A stretch of 64,000 bases of DNA from Streptomyces sp. NBC_00425 (GTDB taxonomy: Bacteria > Actinomycetota > Actinomycetes > Streptomycetales > Streptomycetaceae): assembly GCF_036030735.1 (NCBI RefSeq), contig NZ_CP107928.1, positions 9,300,001 through 9,364,000 on the forward strand, given 5' to 3'. Under the pieces are notes generated by a model. That model had not been told where the DNA came from. It worked only from the letters and a program-made list of their open reading frames with translations, and did no database searches. The position numbers were made by a program, and so were the translations under genes. Shown in pieces: positions 26,809-35,234 of this stretch; position 1 is the stretch's first letter, and every line of letters starts with the position of its first letter.

Positions 26809-27615
26809 TCACTCCTGATCGTGAGCCGTGTAGACCGTCGCGGTCATCGCCGCCGTCACAGGACCCGTGCCGAGCCGGTCCGTCATCTTTTGTGTGACCG
26901 AGGCCCTGATGGACTGCGCGTCGTCCCGGGCTTCCAGAGTGGCGCTGACCGGTGTGCCGGTGAGGAACCCGGTGGCCACGGAGCCGGCCGACGCCGCGAC
27001 GCCGTCCAGCGTGACCTCGTCGGTGGAGCCCAGGGTCAGCCCGGCCGCCGCGAGGTCCGAGGCGACCAGACCCGGATCCGTGTAACCGTGCGGCACGTCT
27101 CCGAGGAACGCGGGCGCTCTGCCGGGCATGGTCTCCTCCAGGGCGTCCTGGAAGGCCGCCGCGAACCCGTGCGTGGCCAGCGGGCCCCAACTGTTGAACA
27201 AGAACCGTCCCCGCGGGGCCAGGATCCGGCGCACCTCTGCGTAGGCGGCAGGTCGGTCGGGAAAGAACATCACCCCGAACTGGCACACGACCAGGTCGAA
27301 GCGGCCGTCCTCGAAGGGCAGTTCCTGGGCGTCCGCCTGCTGCCAGGCGGCGCGCGGCTCGCGTGCCGACCCGGCGGCGACCATCGCTTCGTTGAGGTCG
27401 CTGGCCACCACCGAGGCTGTGGGCGCGGCGGTGAGCAGGGCCGAGGTCAACGCCCCGGTCCCTGCGGCGAGCTCCAGAACCGTTCGGGGCTGTAGCGTGG
27501 CCGCCCTGGCTGCCAGGTCGGCGGCGAACGGGCGGAAGAAGACCGGCACGAGGTGCCGGTCGTAGGCCTCGGGCATGGACCGTGCCCACCGCCGGTTCGC
27601 GTCGTCTGCGTTCAC
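26809..27615 (-). CDS. class I SAM-dependent methyltransferase
   Basis: Methyltransferase of 268 aa. Motif I VLELAAGTGALTSALL, VVASDLNEAMVAAG, and QQADAQELPFEDGRFDLVVC are in order, followed by VRRILAPRGRFLFNSWGPL. The cap domain differs from that of the 25873 enzyme. It lies downstream of the strong 2-methylisoborneol terminator, so it is probably not part of that operon. Substrate unknown. Confidence 0.87.
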   Translation of the reverse strand: MNADDANRRWARSMPEAYDRHLVPVFFRPFAADLAARAATLQPRTVLELAAGTGALTSALLTAAPTASVVASDLNEAMVAAGSAREPRAAWQQADAQELPFEDGRFDLVVCQFGVMFFPDRPAAYAEVRRILAPRGRFLFNSWGPLATHGFAAAFQDALEETMPGRAPAFLGDVPHGYTDPGLVASDLAAAGLTLGSTDEVTLDGVAASAGSVATGFLTGTPVSATLEARDDAQSIRASVTQKMTDRLGTGPVTAAMTATVYTAHDQE

Positions 27616-27742
27616 TCGACAGACAGTAGACCCGTGCCGGGCGCGACGGCAGACGGCAGGCGGGCCGCTGCTCCCACTGCCCGGGTCCGTCCTGGACGGT
27701 CCGGGACGGACCCGGGCCGGCGCCCCGGGAGGGGCCTGCGCC

Positions 27743-27789
27743 TCGCGGGGCAGGGGCCGCCGTCGAGGGACGCGGCCCCTGCCCCGCGA
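27743..27789 (-). terminator. strong terminator of the 2-methylisoborneol operon
   Basis: Perfect 18-base stem (TCGCGGGGCAGGGGCCGC and its complement) with an 11-base loop. The right arm ends eight bases before the GPP methyltransferase stop codon on the minus strand, so it closes the operon. Confidence 0.85.
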
Positions 27790-27796
27790 CGCGGGC

Positions 27797-28684
27797 TCAC
27801 ACGCGGTCGGCCGCGATCATGACGTACTGGAAGGAGCCGTCCCGGTAGGACTCGATGAACGCCTCCTCGATTCCGGTGACCAGCGACGACGTGGCCCGCA
27901 GCTCCCAGTAGGGCAGTGTGTCCGCAGTGAGGTCGACGATGGTGTGCGGCACGAGCCGGTTGTCGGCCATGGCGCGCAGGTACTCGCGGCGCGAGTGGAT
28001 GTTGCACTCGAAGTGGGCGTTGATCTGGGAGACCCACTTCGACGGCTGACCGTAGCGGGGGTTCCAGCAGCCGGTGATCGTCACGTACCGGCCGCCCACC
28101 TTCAGGAAGCGCGAGTGCTCGGCGAACAGGTCATGGAGGTCGACGTACATGGTCGACTCGTTGTTCCACGACGCTGCGATGCTGCCCTTGTCGAAAGGCG
28201 TGTCGAGCATGTTGCACACGCGGGAGCGGACGTGGTCCTCGATCCGCAGTTCCCGCGCGCGCCTGTTGCCGAACTCGGCCTGGGTGGTGGACAGGGTGAC
28301 GCCCTCGACCTTGCAGCCGAAGCGGCGGTGAGCCATGACCATGGACCCGCCACGCCCGCAGCCGGCGTCGACGAGGGTGTCGCCCGGGCCGACGGCCCCG
28401 AGGTGGTCCATGAGGAACTCCGCCTGCGCCGATTCGAGCCGGTGCAGTTCCGCGATGAGCTTCTTCTCGTACTCGCTGTGCGCCGGGTCGCCGAGCGCGG
28501 CGTGGTCCACGTCCCCGATGCCGTAGTGGTGGTGGTACAGCCCGTCCACGTCACCGAGGCGGAGATTGACCGGTCGTGCCTCCGAGTTCCAGTAGCGGGC
28601 GATGTCCTCCTGGTACGCGGTCGCCGGGGCCGGGATCTTCGCGGCGGCGGTCCCGGGGGCGGCGGAGGTCGTCTCAGTCGTCAC
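27797..28684 (-). CDS. geranyl diphosphate 2-C-methyltransferase
   Basis: SAM-dependent enzyme of 295 aa that methylates C2 of geranyl diphosphate to give 2-methyl-GPP, the substrate of the cyclase encoded just upstream. Diagnostic blocks: YQEDIARYWNSEARPVNLRL, GLYHHHYGIGDVDH, VDAGCGRGGSMVMAH, ASWNNESTMYVDLHDLFAEH and GRYVTITGCWN. Orthologous to the S. coelicolor enzyme next to its 2-MIB synthase. The start is 15 bases after the cyclase stop. Confidence 0.96.
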   Translation of the reverse strand: MTTETTSAAPGTAAAKIPAPATAYQEDIARYWNSEARPVNLRLGDVDGLYHHHYGIGDVDHAALGDPAHSEYEKKLIAELHRLESAQAEFLMDHLGAVGPGDTLVDAGCGRGGSMVMAHRRFGCKVEGVTLSTTQAEFGNRRARELRIEDHVRSRVCNMLDTPFDKGSIAASWNNESTMYVDLHDLFAEHSRFLKVGGRYVTITGCWNPRYGQPSKWVSQINAHFECNIHSRREYLRAMADNRLVPHTIVDLTADTLPYWELRATSSLVTGIEEAFIESYRDGSFQYVMIAADRV

Positions 28685-28699
28685 AGAAAAGTCCGTTCT

Positions 28700-30055
28700 T
28701 TACCAGAAGTCGGGAAGGCTGTATCGGTAGGTGTTGGTGCGGTGCCAGTCGTGGTTGCCGTCGACCCAGGCGGCCACTCCCCGGAGGAAGCGCAGCACCG
28801 GGGGCAGCGGGCAGGCCTTCGCGAGGTCGGCCGCGGCGGTCTCGAAGGCGTGCTGGAGTTCGTTGTGGACCTCGACGGCCTTCAGATAGGCGTCGCGCTC
28901 GGAGAGCCGCTCGCGTTCCGCGATCACCACCGGCAGGTTCAGGTGGACGCCCGGGCTGTCGAGTTCCTTGGTGTACGAGTAGAGGTCGTTGACAATGGTG
29001 GTCGCGTTGCCCGCGAGGGCGATGACCCGCTGCATGTCCGGCCGCGCGTGCAGATCCGCGGGCAGTTCGTAGTCGCCGACGGTGTCGGTGATGGTGGGGC
29101 AGGGGCGGAAGTTGTTGAACTGGCGCATCGCCAGGTACTCCCACACCTCCGGGACGTGGCCGGTCTGGGCCCAGGCGGCTTCCGCCAGGTAGCCCATGTG
29201 CAGCCGGGCCATGTCGTGCCGGTAGCGGTCGGCCTGCGAGGGTGTGGCCGCGCGGACGAAGTAGCCCATCGCGCTGCGGTACGCCCGGCGGGGGGCGTCC
29301 GAGACGAGGGACTCCTGCCACGCCGAGGCGTACTCCGCCGTGGTGTGGAGGTGGTCGAGCGTCGTGTGCGCGAGGAGGAGACGCCCGCCGAGACCGACGG
29401 GTGACCCCCCGTGGTCCTCGCAGTAGCAGTCGTCCACCGCGTTCTCGGCCACCATGAGCCGCGTGGCGAGCATCAGGTGGTCGACCGTCGGAGCGTCGGG
29501 GTGGCAGGCCACCATGTAGCGGCCGACGGAGAAGCCGTCGAACTGTCCCTCCCATTCCTCGGGATAGAGCTGCACCTCGTCCTCGGCCCAGTGCTTGATC
29601 CGGCGGCTGACCTCCTCGACGCGCACGGGATCGGGCTCCGGGACGGAATGGTGGTAGAGCCCGGGGACGGCTCGGCCCGCGGCGGGCGGAGCGGGTGTCG
29701 CGGACACCGGTTGCGCAGGCGGGGGTTCGCACCTGGCGGACAGTGCGAGGGAGGACGTGCCCAGTCCGGTGGGGCCGCGCAGGATTCCTTGGAAGGCGAT
29801 CCCCTGGAGGGCGACCTCCTGGAGGGCGGAACCGGCCGCGGTCGTGTCCGGCGTGTGTCGTGCGGTGGAGGGGGGCGCCGGGGGCGGTGGCGGGTCGGGG
29901 GCCGTGACCGGCGGATGCAGTGCTGCCAGAAAGCCGGAGGCGGCCCGCGTGGCCGCAAGGTCGGGGACCACCGGCGCGGGGGCGTCGGGCACGGTCGTGG
30001 GCGGGCTCGGTCGCCGCTCGGGCGGGGGTGATCCGAGGGGCCCGGAGTCGGGCAT
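28700..30055 (-). CDS. 2-methylisoborneol synthase (class I terpene cyclase) with disordered N-terminal region
   Basis: Cyclises 2-methyl-GPP to 2-methylisoborneol. The start at 30055 (AAGGAG six bases upstream) gives 451 aa; an ATG at 30109 is in frame. Residues 1 to about 115 are Pro/Ala-rich and disordered, but hold ordered-looking hydrophobic patches (LAATRAASGFLAALHPP and SALQEVALQGIAFQGILRG). The catalytic domain follows, with the metal motif VDDCYCEDH and the second metal motif NDLYSYTKE. The N-terminal extension is the expected encapsulin-targeting segment. The gene lies between the shell gene and the methyltransferase. Confidence 0.96.
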   Translation of the reverse strand: MPDSGPLGSPPPERRPSPPTTVPDAPAPVVPDLAATRAASGFLAALHPPVTAPDPPPPPAPPSTARHTPDTTAAGSALQEVALQGIAFQGILRGPTGLGTSSLALSARCEPPPAQPVSATPAPPAAGRAVPGLYHHSVPEPDPVRVEEVSRRIKHWAEDEVQLYPEEWEGQFDGFSVGRYMVACHPDAPTVDHLMLATRLMVAENAVDDCYCEDHGGSPVGLGGRLLLAHTTLDHLHTTAEYASAWQESLVSDAPRRAYRSAMGYFVRAATPSQADRYRHDMARLHMGYLAEAAWAQTGHVPEVWEYLAMRQFNNFRPCPTITDTVGDYELPADLHARPDMQRVIALAGNATTIVNDLYSYTKELDSPGVHLNLPVVIAERERLSERDAYLKAVEVHNELQHAFETAAADLAKACPLPPVLRFLRGVAAWVDGNHDWHRTNTYRYSLPDFW

Positions 30056-30143
30056 CGTCGGCTCCTTGCTGCGGTGGGGTGGGCGGTCCGTCGTGCTCGG
30101 ACGTGTCACACGTGGACCTGCGGCGGGCCAGGGCGTCAGGACG

Positions 30144-31559
30144 TCAGCGCGGCCTGGGGGCGATCTGCACGTTCTCCATCACCCCGAGGGCGTCGGGCAG
30201 GAGCACCGCGGCGGAGTAGTAGGTACTGACGAGGTACGAGATGATCGCCTGCTCGTTGATGCCCATGAACCGCACGGAGAGCCCCGGTTCGTACTCGTCC
30301 AGCAGCCCTGTCTGCCGCAGACCGATGACGCCCTGGTTCTGCTCGCCGGTGCGCATCGCGATGATGGTGCTGGTCTGCTCCTTGCTGACCGGGATCTTGT
30401 TGCAGGGCAGGATGGGGACTCCGCGCCAGGCGGGGACGGATTGCCCGCCGAGGTCGACGTGGTCGGGGTAGAGACCGCAGGCGTTGAAGCCACGTCCGAT
30501 GGCGGCGATCGTCCTGGGATGGGCGAGGAACAGTTTGGTGCCGCGCCGGCGGCAGAGCAGATCGTCCATGTCGTCAGGGGTCGGCGGCCCGGAGCGGGGT
30601 TGGATGCGCTGCTTGAAGTCGACGTTGTGCAGCAGCCCGAACTCGCGGTTGTTGATCAGCTCGTGTTCCTGACGTTCCCGCAACGCCTCGATGGTGAGCC
30701 GCAGTTGCTCCTCACTCTGGTTCATCGGACCGTTGTAGAGGTCGGCTACCCGGGTGTGGACCCGCAGCACGGTCTGCGCGACGGAGAGCTCGTACTCGCG
30801 AGGCTTCGGCTCGTAGTCGACGAAGGTGCCAGGCAGTTCGGCCTCGCCGACGTGACCGGCCGACAGGGCGATCTCCGCCTCGCCGTGTTTGTTCTGCCGC
30901 TGCCGCGCGCGGGAGCTGAACCGGTCGACGTGGGCCCGTAGGTGGGGTGCGCGGTTCTGGACGGCGGTGAAGTCGGCGTGCGAGAGGGTGAGGAGGGTGC
31001 CGGAGGTCTGGGCGGTGACCGTGCAGTCGTGACGGGCGTCGGAGTCCGACAGGGCGTTCTCGCCGAAGTGGTCGCCGTCCGCGAGCACCGCGAGGGAGTT
31101 CTCTCCTCCGTACGGGCCCTCGGAGGTCTGGATGAGCCGGCCGTGGGCGATCAGGTGGATCCGGTCCGCGGGGTCGCCGCGCTCGACGAGGACCTCGCCC
31201 GCCGTGAAATCGCGTTGCGTGCAGCGGTCGGCGAGGACGGTGAGAACGTCCGCGTCCTCGAATCCGCGCAGAAGGGCCAGTTCGCCGAGCTCCCGGGGGA
31301 TCACCCGGACCGTGGCGCCCTCCTGGACGAACTCGATGCGCCCGTCGCCGAGGGTGTGGCGCAACCGCCGGTTGACCCGGTAGGCGCCGCCTTTGGCCTC
31401 GACCCAGGGCAGCATCCGCAGCAGCCAGCGGGAGGTGATCTCCTGCATCTGCGGGGCGGACTTGGTGGTGGTGGCGAGGTTGCGGGCGGCGGCGGTACTC
31501 AGGGACTGCTGCGCCGCGGCGGGTGTGGTGTGGGTTTCCGGGACGCTGTCGACGGACAT
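30144..31559 (-). CDS. Family 2B encapsulin shell protein with cyclic-nucleotide-binding-like insertion
   Basis: Shell protein of 471 aa that should assemble into an icosahedral nanocompartment around the terpene cyclase. The N-arm is followed by [21 protein letters not shown] Crp-like cNMP-binding domain lies at about 95-215 ([37 protein letters not shown]). The HK97-type capsid fold follows ([58 protein letters not shown]). The whole matches Family 2B (EshB-type) shells and is often annotated as a Crp regulator. The start at 31559 has AAGGAGA nine bases upstream. First gene of the operon. Confidence 0.93.
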   Translation of the reverse strand: MSVDSVPETHTTPAAAQQSLSTAAARNLATTTKSAPQMQEITSRWLLRMLPWVEAKGGAYRVNRRLRHTLGDGRIEFVQEGATVRVIPRELGELALLRGFEDADVLTVLADRCTQRDFTAGEVLVERGDPADRIHLIAHGRLIQTSEGPYGGENSLAVLADGDHFGENALSDSDARHDCTVTAQTSGTLLTLSHADFTAVQNRAPHLRAHVDRFSSRARQRQNKHGEAEIALSAGHVGEAELPGTFVDYEPKPREYELSVAQTVLRVHTRVADLYNGPMNQSEEQLRLTIEALRERQEHELINNREFGLLHNVDFKQRIQPRSGPPTPDDMDDLLCRRRGTKLFLAHPRTIAAIGRGFNACGLYPDHVDLGGQSVPAWRGVPILPCNKIPVSKEQTSTIIAMRTGEQNQGVIGLRQTGLLDEYEPGLSVRFMGINEQAIISYLVSTYYSAAVLLPDALGVMENVQIAPRPR

Positions 31560-31692
31560 CGGGGACTTTCTCCTTGCACGGCAGGCCGTCCGGCGCACAC
31601 GCGTGCGTCGGCCGGGAGACAGGGAGGGTGGGCAACGAGCGGGCAGGATCACGGGTATCCGTCCACCTGCAGAAAGCTAGCCGCTGAACCGG

Positions 31693-31752
31693 CCGCATTC
31701 AGAGGTGAGACGGGATGCTTACCTCGAAGCGGTGACAATCAGTTGAATGCGG
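31693..31752. promoter_or_regulatory. distant inverted repeat upstream of the encapsulin operon
   Basis: CCGCATTCA (31693-31701) and its exact complement TGAATGCGG (31744-31752) are 51 bases apart start to start, close to five helical turns. The AT-richer 42 bases between them include TGACAAT, which reads as a TTGTCA -35-like box on the minus strand. A looped or paired operator of the 2-MIB operon is plausible. Confidence 0.45.
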
Positions 31753-31782
31753 TTTATCGGCCCGCAACGTGTCATCGCCTCT

Positions 31783-31822
31783 CCGGGCAGCCGGGCAGCC
31801 GGGCAGCCGGGCAGCCGGGCAG
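31783..31822. repeat. five tandem copies of CCGGGCAG
   Basis: Five exact head-to-tail copies of an 8-base unit, with a sixth partial copy (CCGG) following. A simple repeat of this kind is prone to copy-number change. It lies about 225 bases upstream of the encapsulin start and overlaps no gene. Confidence 0.85.
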
Positions 31823-32434
31823 CCGGCGTGTAAGACCGTGTGCGGCGCGAGTTCGCCCGAAGGACGCCGGGCAGGCTGAGGCCGATCCCTTCGAGCGTGG
31901 GAACCCGTGGACGTCACGCACCGAGGGAACGTCCTGCGGTGAAGGGGCGTACTCATGTCTCATCGGCGGGGCGGGGCGGGGTGGTGCGGCGGCGGCCATC
32001 GGCCTCACGAAGCCCTGTCCGCCCGGCACGCGGAAGGTCGTCACTGCCGGAGGCGTTGACTCAACCTCCCGCCGCAGCGATGCGCGGTCACCGAAGGTCT
32101 CCTGGACGAGCAGGTCGGCCTGCCGACCCAACGGTCTGCTTCACGTCCCAGGGGCGCGGCGCGCGGAGGCCGCGGTCGTCGCCGGGGTGAGCACCGAGCG
32201 GTACCGGCGGCCGGAGAAGGGGCACATCGCCGACGCGTCCGGCCAGGCTGCGCCCACCGACGGGGCTCGACTCCGGGTTGCGCACGAGCGGAGAAGGAAC
32301 AGGCGGAACGGCCCGGCACCCGTGGTGCGAGGGCGGCGGACGCCCGGCCCGGCAGCGGCGGTCCCGCGGGCGGAGTCGCTCGCTGGTGCAACCGCCCGTC
32401 ACGGGCGTCCGAGGCGCGTCGCGGTCGCGGAACC
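31823..32434. other. gene-poor stretch with a decayed regulator
   Basis: Apart from the XRE remnant at 32120-32300, nothing with coding character is seen in these 600 bases between the tandem repeat and the VOC gene. Confidence 0.5.
32120..32300 (+). pseudogene. XRE/MmyB-type HTH regulator remnant
   Basis: A frame reads LLHVPGARRAEAAVVAGVS and then TERYRRPEKGHIADASGQA, which closely matches the HTH core of the common actinobacterial pattern (VPGLRREEAAVLAGVS, YYRRLEKGHIADAS). Just upstream the preceding motif QVGLPT is in another frame, and the downstream C-terminal domain is unrecognisable. Key positions are altered (E to A, L to P). The gene is frameshifted and truncated. Confidence 0.6.
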
Positions 32435-33046
32435 TCAGGCGATGGGCTCCCAGACGAACCCGTCGGGGTCGGTGAAGGGCCCGGCGTCGCTGCCGATCGC
32501 GAGCCGGGACGAGCCCGTCCCCTCCGGCGGTACGCCGGCGACCTTGGCCAGGCCGCGACGCCCGTACAGCGACAGTTTGACGGGGCTCGACGAGGCGTCG
32601 AACTCGACGTACTTGCTGCCGAAGCTCTTCGCCACCTTGAGACCGCGCTCGACGTAGAACTGCTTGCTCGCGGCCATGTCCGTCACGCCCAGCAGTACGA
32701 CGATCTCGTCGATCTGCCGGCTGTCCGGGCCGGTGTCCTTCTTCGAGGAGCTCGCGATCTGCCAGACGGTTCCGTCCGGGGCCTGGAGGACGCCGCCGTA
32801 GCCCCACAACGACTTCTTGGCGGGCTTCAGCGCCGTGGCGCCGGCGTCGAGCGCGGTGGCGAAGAGGCTGTTGACGATCGACGGCTGGGACACCACGAGC
32901 GAGACCGTGAACCAGCGGAAGCCGGAGGTCGGCTCCTCCGACACCCGCAGGCGTACCTCTTTGCCCAGGCCGAAGCCCTGCGAGTAGAAGCGCTCGGCGG
33001 CCGCGGGGTCGGCCACTTCCAGGGTGATGAAGTCGATGGAGGTCAT
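32435..33046 (-). CDS. VOC (glyoxalase/bleomycin-resistance fold) protein
   Basis: A 203-aa protein with two paired vicinal-oxygen-chelate modules. The first begins MTSIDFITLEVADPAAAERF; the second begins IDEIVVLLGVTDMAASKQFY and ends FTDPDGFVWEPIA. Such proteins are metal-dependent dioxygenases, lyases or ligand-binding resistance proteins; the substrate cannot be set. The start at 33046 replaces a longer opening to 33199, since the VOC strand begins there. Confidence 0.85.
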   Translation of the reverse strand: MTSIDFITLEVADPAAAERFYSQGFGLGKEVRLRVSEEPTSGFRWFTVSLVVSQPSIVNSLFATALDAGATALKPAKKSLWGYGGVLQAPDGTVWQIASSSKKDTGPDSRQIDEIVVLLGVTDMAASKQFYVERGLKVAKSFGSKYVEFDASSSPVKLSLYGRRGLAKVAGVPPEGTGSSRLAIGSDAGPFTDPDGFVWEPIA

Positions 33047-33503
33047 GTCCTTCACGCTAGGCGTCCTCCGCGGCCGTTGCTTCTCGAATCCTGACCGATG
33101 TCGTCGGCCGACCCGCCGCACCGGTGACGGCCCGGCTGATGGCGCTCCCGGCAGCCCGGCCGCCCGGCAGAACGGCCACCGCCGTGGTCGGGCTGCCACT
33201 CCCGTCTCCCCTCGACCCGCTCCGGCTCACCTCGGCCCCTGGCCGCGCCGTGCCGCTGCAAGCGCAGGTGCGAAGCGGGGCGCACGTCAACCGGGCGAGC
33301 GGGGCGGGCGGAACGGCATGGTGGGCGGGCCCGAAGGGGCCGCGCCCGGAGACCGGTCGCCCGGCGCCAGGCAGAAGAGACCATGGACGCCCGCAGCCCC
33401 CGTCGAGGCTCCCAGGTCACCGTGACCGCCGACGCGGACCGCGGGGCCGGAAATCGGGCCGGGGTGGGTATGTGGCCGGCCCAGGGGAAGGCGGCGCGGG
33501 GCG
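33047..33503. other. intergenic region, no gene recognised
   Basis: About 455 bases between the VOC start and the 3' end of the thioesterase gene. Frames in both directions are Arg/Gly/Pro-rich shadows; nothing supported. Confidence 0.45.
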
Positions 33504-33998
33504 TCAGCGGGGCGGGACGGGGAACAGCATGCAACTGCTGGTGGCGTGGGCCAGCAGCCGGTCCTCGGAGTCGCGCAGCTCCGCCTGGGCGAGCGCGGTG
33601 CGGCGACCGCTGTGCAGGACGGTGCCGATGGCGCGGATCTTGCCGGTGTCGACGGTGACCGGACGCAGGAACTTCAAGGTCAGGTCGAGCGACGTGTAGC
33701 CCGTGCCCTGGGGCAGCACGGACTGGACGGCGCAGCCGGCCGCCGAGTCGAGGAGCGTGGCGAAGACGCCGCCGTGGACGCTGCCGATCGGGTTGTAGTG
33801 CTCCTCGCCCGGCACCAGCACGAAGACCGCCCGGCCGTGCTCGACCTCCTCCAGGGTGAAGCCCAGGGTGGCGGCGACGGGTGGGGCGGGCAGCCGTCCG
33901 GCCACGATCTCGCGGAGGAAGTCGAGGCCGCTGTGATCTCCGACGGCTCCGGCCGAGAGGGCCGGGTCCGACCACTCGAACGTACGTGACCTGCGCAT
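33504..33998 (-). CDS. PaaI-type hotdog-fold thioesterase
   Basis: Acyl-CoA thioesterase-like protein of 164 aa. The hotdog-fold blocks are HYNPIGSVHGGVFATLLDSAAG (the HGG active-site motif), GYTSLDLTLKFLRPVTVDTG and an LLAHATSSCMLFP ending strand. The start at 33998 has AGGGAG six bases upstream; a GTG at 34004 would overlap the site. Divergent from the HxlR regulator with 90 bases between, which suggests the regulator controls it. Confidence 0.88.
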   Translation of the reverse strand: MRRSRTFEWSDPALSAGAVGDHSGLDFLREIVAGRLPAPPVAATLGFTLEEVEHGRAVFVLVPGEEHYNPIGSVHGGVFATLLDSAAGCAVQSVLPQGTGYTSLDLTLKFLRPVTVDTGKIRAIGTVLHSGRRTALAQAELRDSEDRLLAHATSSCMLFPVPPR

Positions 33999-34088
33999 TC
34001 CCACTCCCTGGCATGGCTGACTTCTGTAGGTGAAGTTAGCTCTGCGATCCTCTGGCTGTCAATGACGAAGCCAGCCTAGGATGGGCGC

Positions 34089-34556
34089 ATGAGGTGGCTG
34101 GAGACGAGCGCTGAGAACTGCACGGTCCATCGCACTCTGGACCTGATCGGCGAGAAGTGGTCGTTGTTGCTGGTTCGGGACGCCATGAACGGCGTCCGGC
34201 GCTTCGACGACTTCCGGCGGCACATCGGACTGTCCGAGGCCGTCCTCGCGGACCGGCTGCGCAAGCTGGTGGCGGCCGGGATCCTGGAGACAGTCGCCTA
34301 CCGTGAGCAGGGCCGTCGTGCCCGGCACGAGTACCGGCTCACCCGCAAGGGCTGGGATCTGTGGCCCGCGATGATCGCCCTCAAACAGTGGGGCGACCAG
34401 TACACGGCGGACCCGGAAGGGCCGCCCCTGGAGGTTCGCCATGCGGACTGCGGTGAGCCGCTGCGCGCGACGGTCGTCTGCGCCGAGGGGCACGGCCCGT
34501 TGAGTCCGCCGCAAGCCCGTACGCGCCCGGGCCCCTCGGCGCTGCCCCTCGGCTGA
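34089..34556 (+). CDS. HxlR family transcriptional regulator
   Basis: Winged-helix regulator of 155 aa. The HxlR signature is intact: CTVHRTLDLIGEKWSLLLVR, VRRFDDFRRHIGLSEAVLAD, LRKLVAAGILETVAY and HEYRLTRKGWDLWPAMIAL. The tail has the usual Cys-containing ADCGEP block. It is divergent from the thioesterase gene and probably represses it and itself. The related tail found at 34750-34902 is a second, broken HxlR. Confidence 0.92.
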   Translation: MRWLETSAENCTVHRTLDLIGEKWSLLLVRDAMNGVRRFDDFRRHIGLSEAVLADRLRKLVAAGILETVAYREQGRRARHEYRLTRKGWDLWPAMIALKQWGDQYTADPEGPPLEVRHADCGEPLRATVVCAEGHGPLSPPQARTRPGPSALPLG

Positions 34557-34671
34557 CAGGCCCGGCGCCGCTCGTGAGGTCGGAGGCGCCCGCGCGCAGC
34601 CTCCGGCCGGTGGCTACAAGCCCCGGGCGGCCGCCCGGGCCCCCGATCCGGTCTGCTGTCGCCGGCCACCG

Positions 34672-34725
34672 GGCAACAGGGGTGCCCCGGGCAACAGGCA
34701 TGCCCCGCGCAACAGGGGTGCCCCG
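34672..34725. repeat. three tandem copies of an 18-base unit
   Basis: Units GGCAACAGGGGTGCCCCG, GGCAACAGGCATGCCCCG and CGCAACAGGGGTGCCCCG follow each other without spacers. Each unit contains a small dyad (GGCA/TGCC). The repeat lies between two gene remnants and overlaps no intact gene. Confidence 0.85.
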
Positions 34726-34749
34726 CGCCGTGAGCGCGTGGGCGCGACC

Positions 34750-34902
34750 TCACTGCGCCGGTTTCCTCCTGAAGCCGGGGCCGGGCACGCTCTCGATGTC
34801 CTCGGGCCGGACGGGTTGGTCCTCTCCGCAGCGGATCTGGGCGTGTACGGGCGAGCCGCATCCGCGGTCCCGTGCCTCGACGGCCGGGCCCTCCGGGTTT
34901 GC
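34750..34902 (-). pseudogene. HxlR family regulator, C-terminal remnant
   Basis: Reading the minus strand back from a stop at 34752-34750 gives SANPEGPAVEARDRGCGSPV, then HAQIRCGEDQPVRPEDIES and a VPGPGFRRKPAQ end. This is the HxlR tail: it parallels ADPEGPPLEVRHADCGEP of the intact regulator at 34089. The HTH part is missing. The homology stops at about 34905, just where an oxidoreductase remnant on the other strand begins. Confidence 0.7.
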
Positions 34903-35156
34903 TGAACGCGCTGAGTCGCAGGATCCGCAAGAAGGCGGCGTCGCTGGGTGTGCGTTACCAGTTCTTCTTCATGCGGGCCGACGGCGCCCGGCTGGGCACG
35001 CTCGGAGCCCTCTACGACGACGGGGTGCTCCGCCCGGTCGTCGACCGGATCTTCCCGTTCGACCGGATGCTGGAGGCGATGGCGTACGTCGAGCAGGGCC
35101 GCACCGGCGCCGGCAAGGTCGTGGTGTCGATGATGCCGAGGCCTTCCTCGACGTGA
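34899..35156 (+). pseudogene. NADP-dependent (zinc-type) alcohol dehydrogenase/quinone oxidoreductase, C-terminal remnant
   Basis: The frame from about 34899 encodes only the end of an MDR-family oxidoreductase: LLNALSRRIRKKAASLGV, RYQFFFMRADGARLGTL, YDDGVLRPVVDRIFPFDRML and EAMAYVEQGRTGAGKVVV. The catalytic and nucleotide-binding parts are gone. Its truncated end abuts the truncated end of the HxlR remnant, so one deletion probably removed both 5' halves of a divergent pair. Confidence 0.8.
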
Positions 35157-35234
35157 AGGCTCTTCGAGGTCGGCCTGAGCATCGCCCGGCTCGGTGAGCG
35201 GGACTCACGAGAAGGCCGGGAGCGTAGCGCGGTG

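Noticed and set aside
30144..31559. Crp/Fnr transcriptional regulator
   Set aside because: The cyclic-nucleotide-like domain is only an insertion; there is no HTH, and the rest matches Family 2B encapsulin shells next to a cargo enzyme.
31783..31822. CRISPR array
   Set aside because: The units are 8 bases with no spacers; it is a simple tandem repeat.
34622..34639. Terminator after the HxlR gene
   Set aside because: CCCGGGCGGCCGCCCGGG is a perfect palindrome but has no loop and no following T-run, so terminator function is doubtful.
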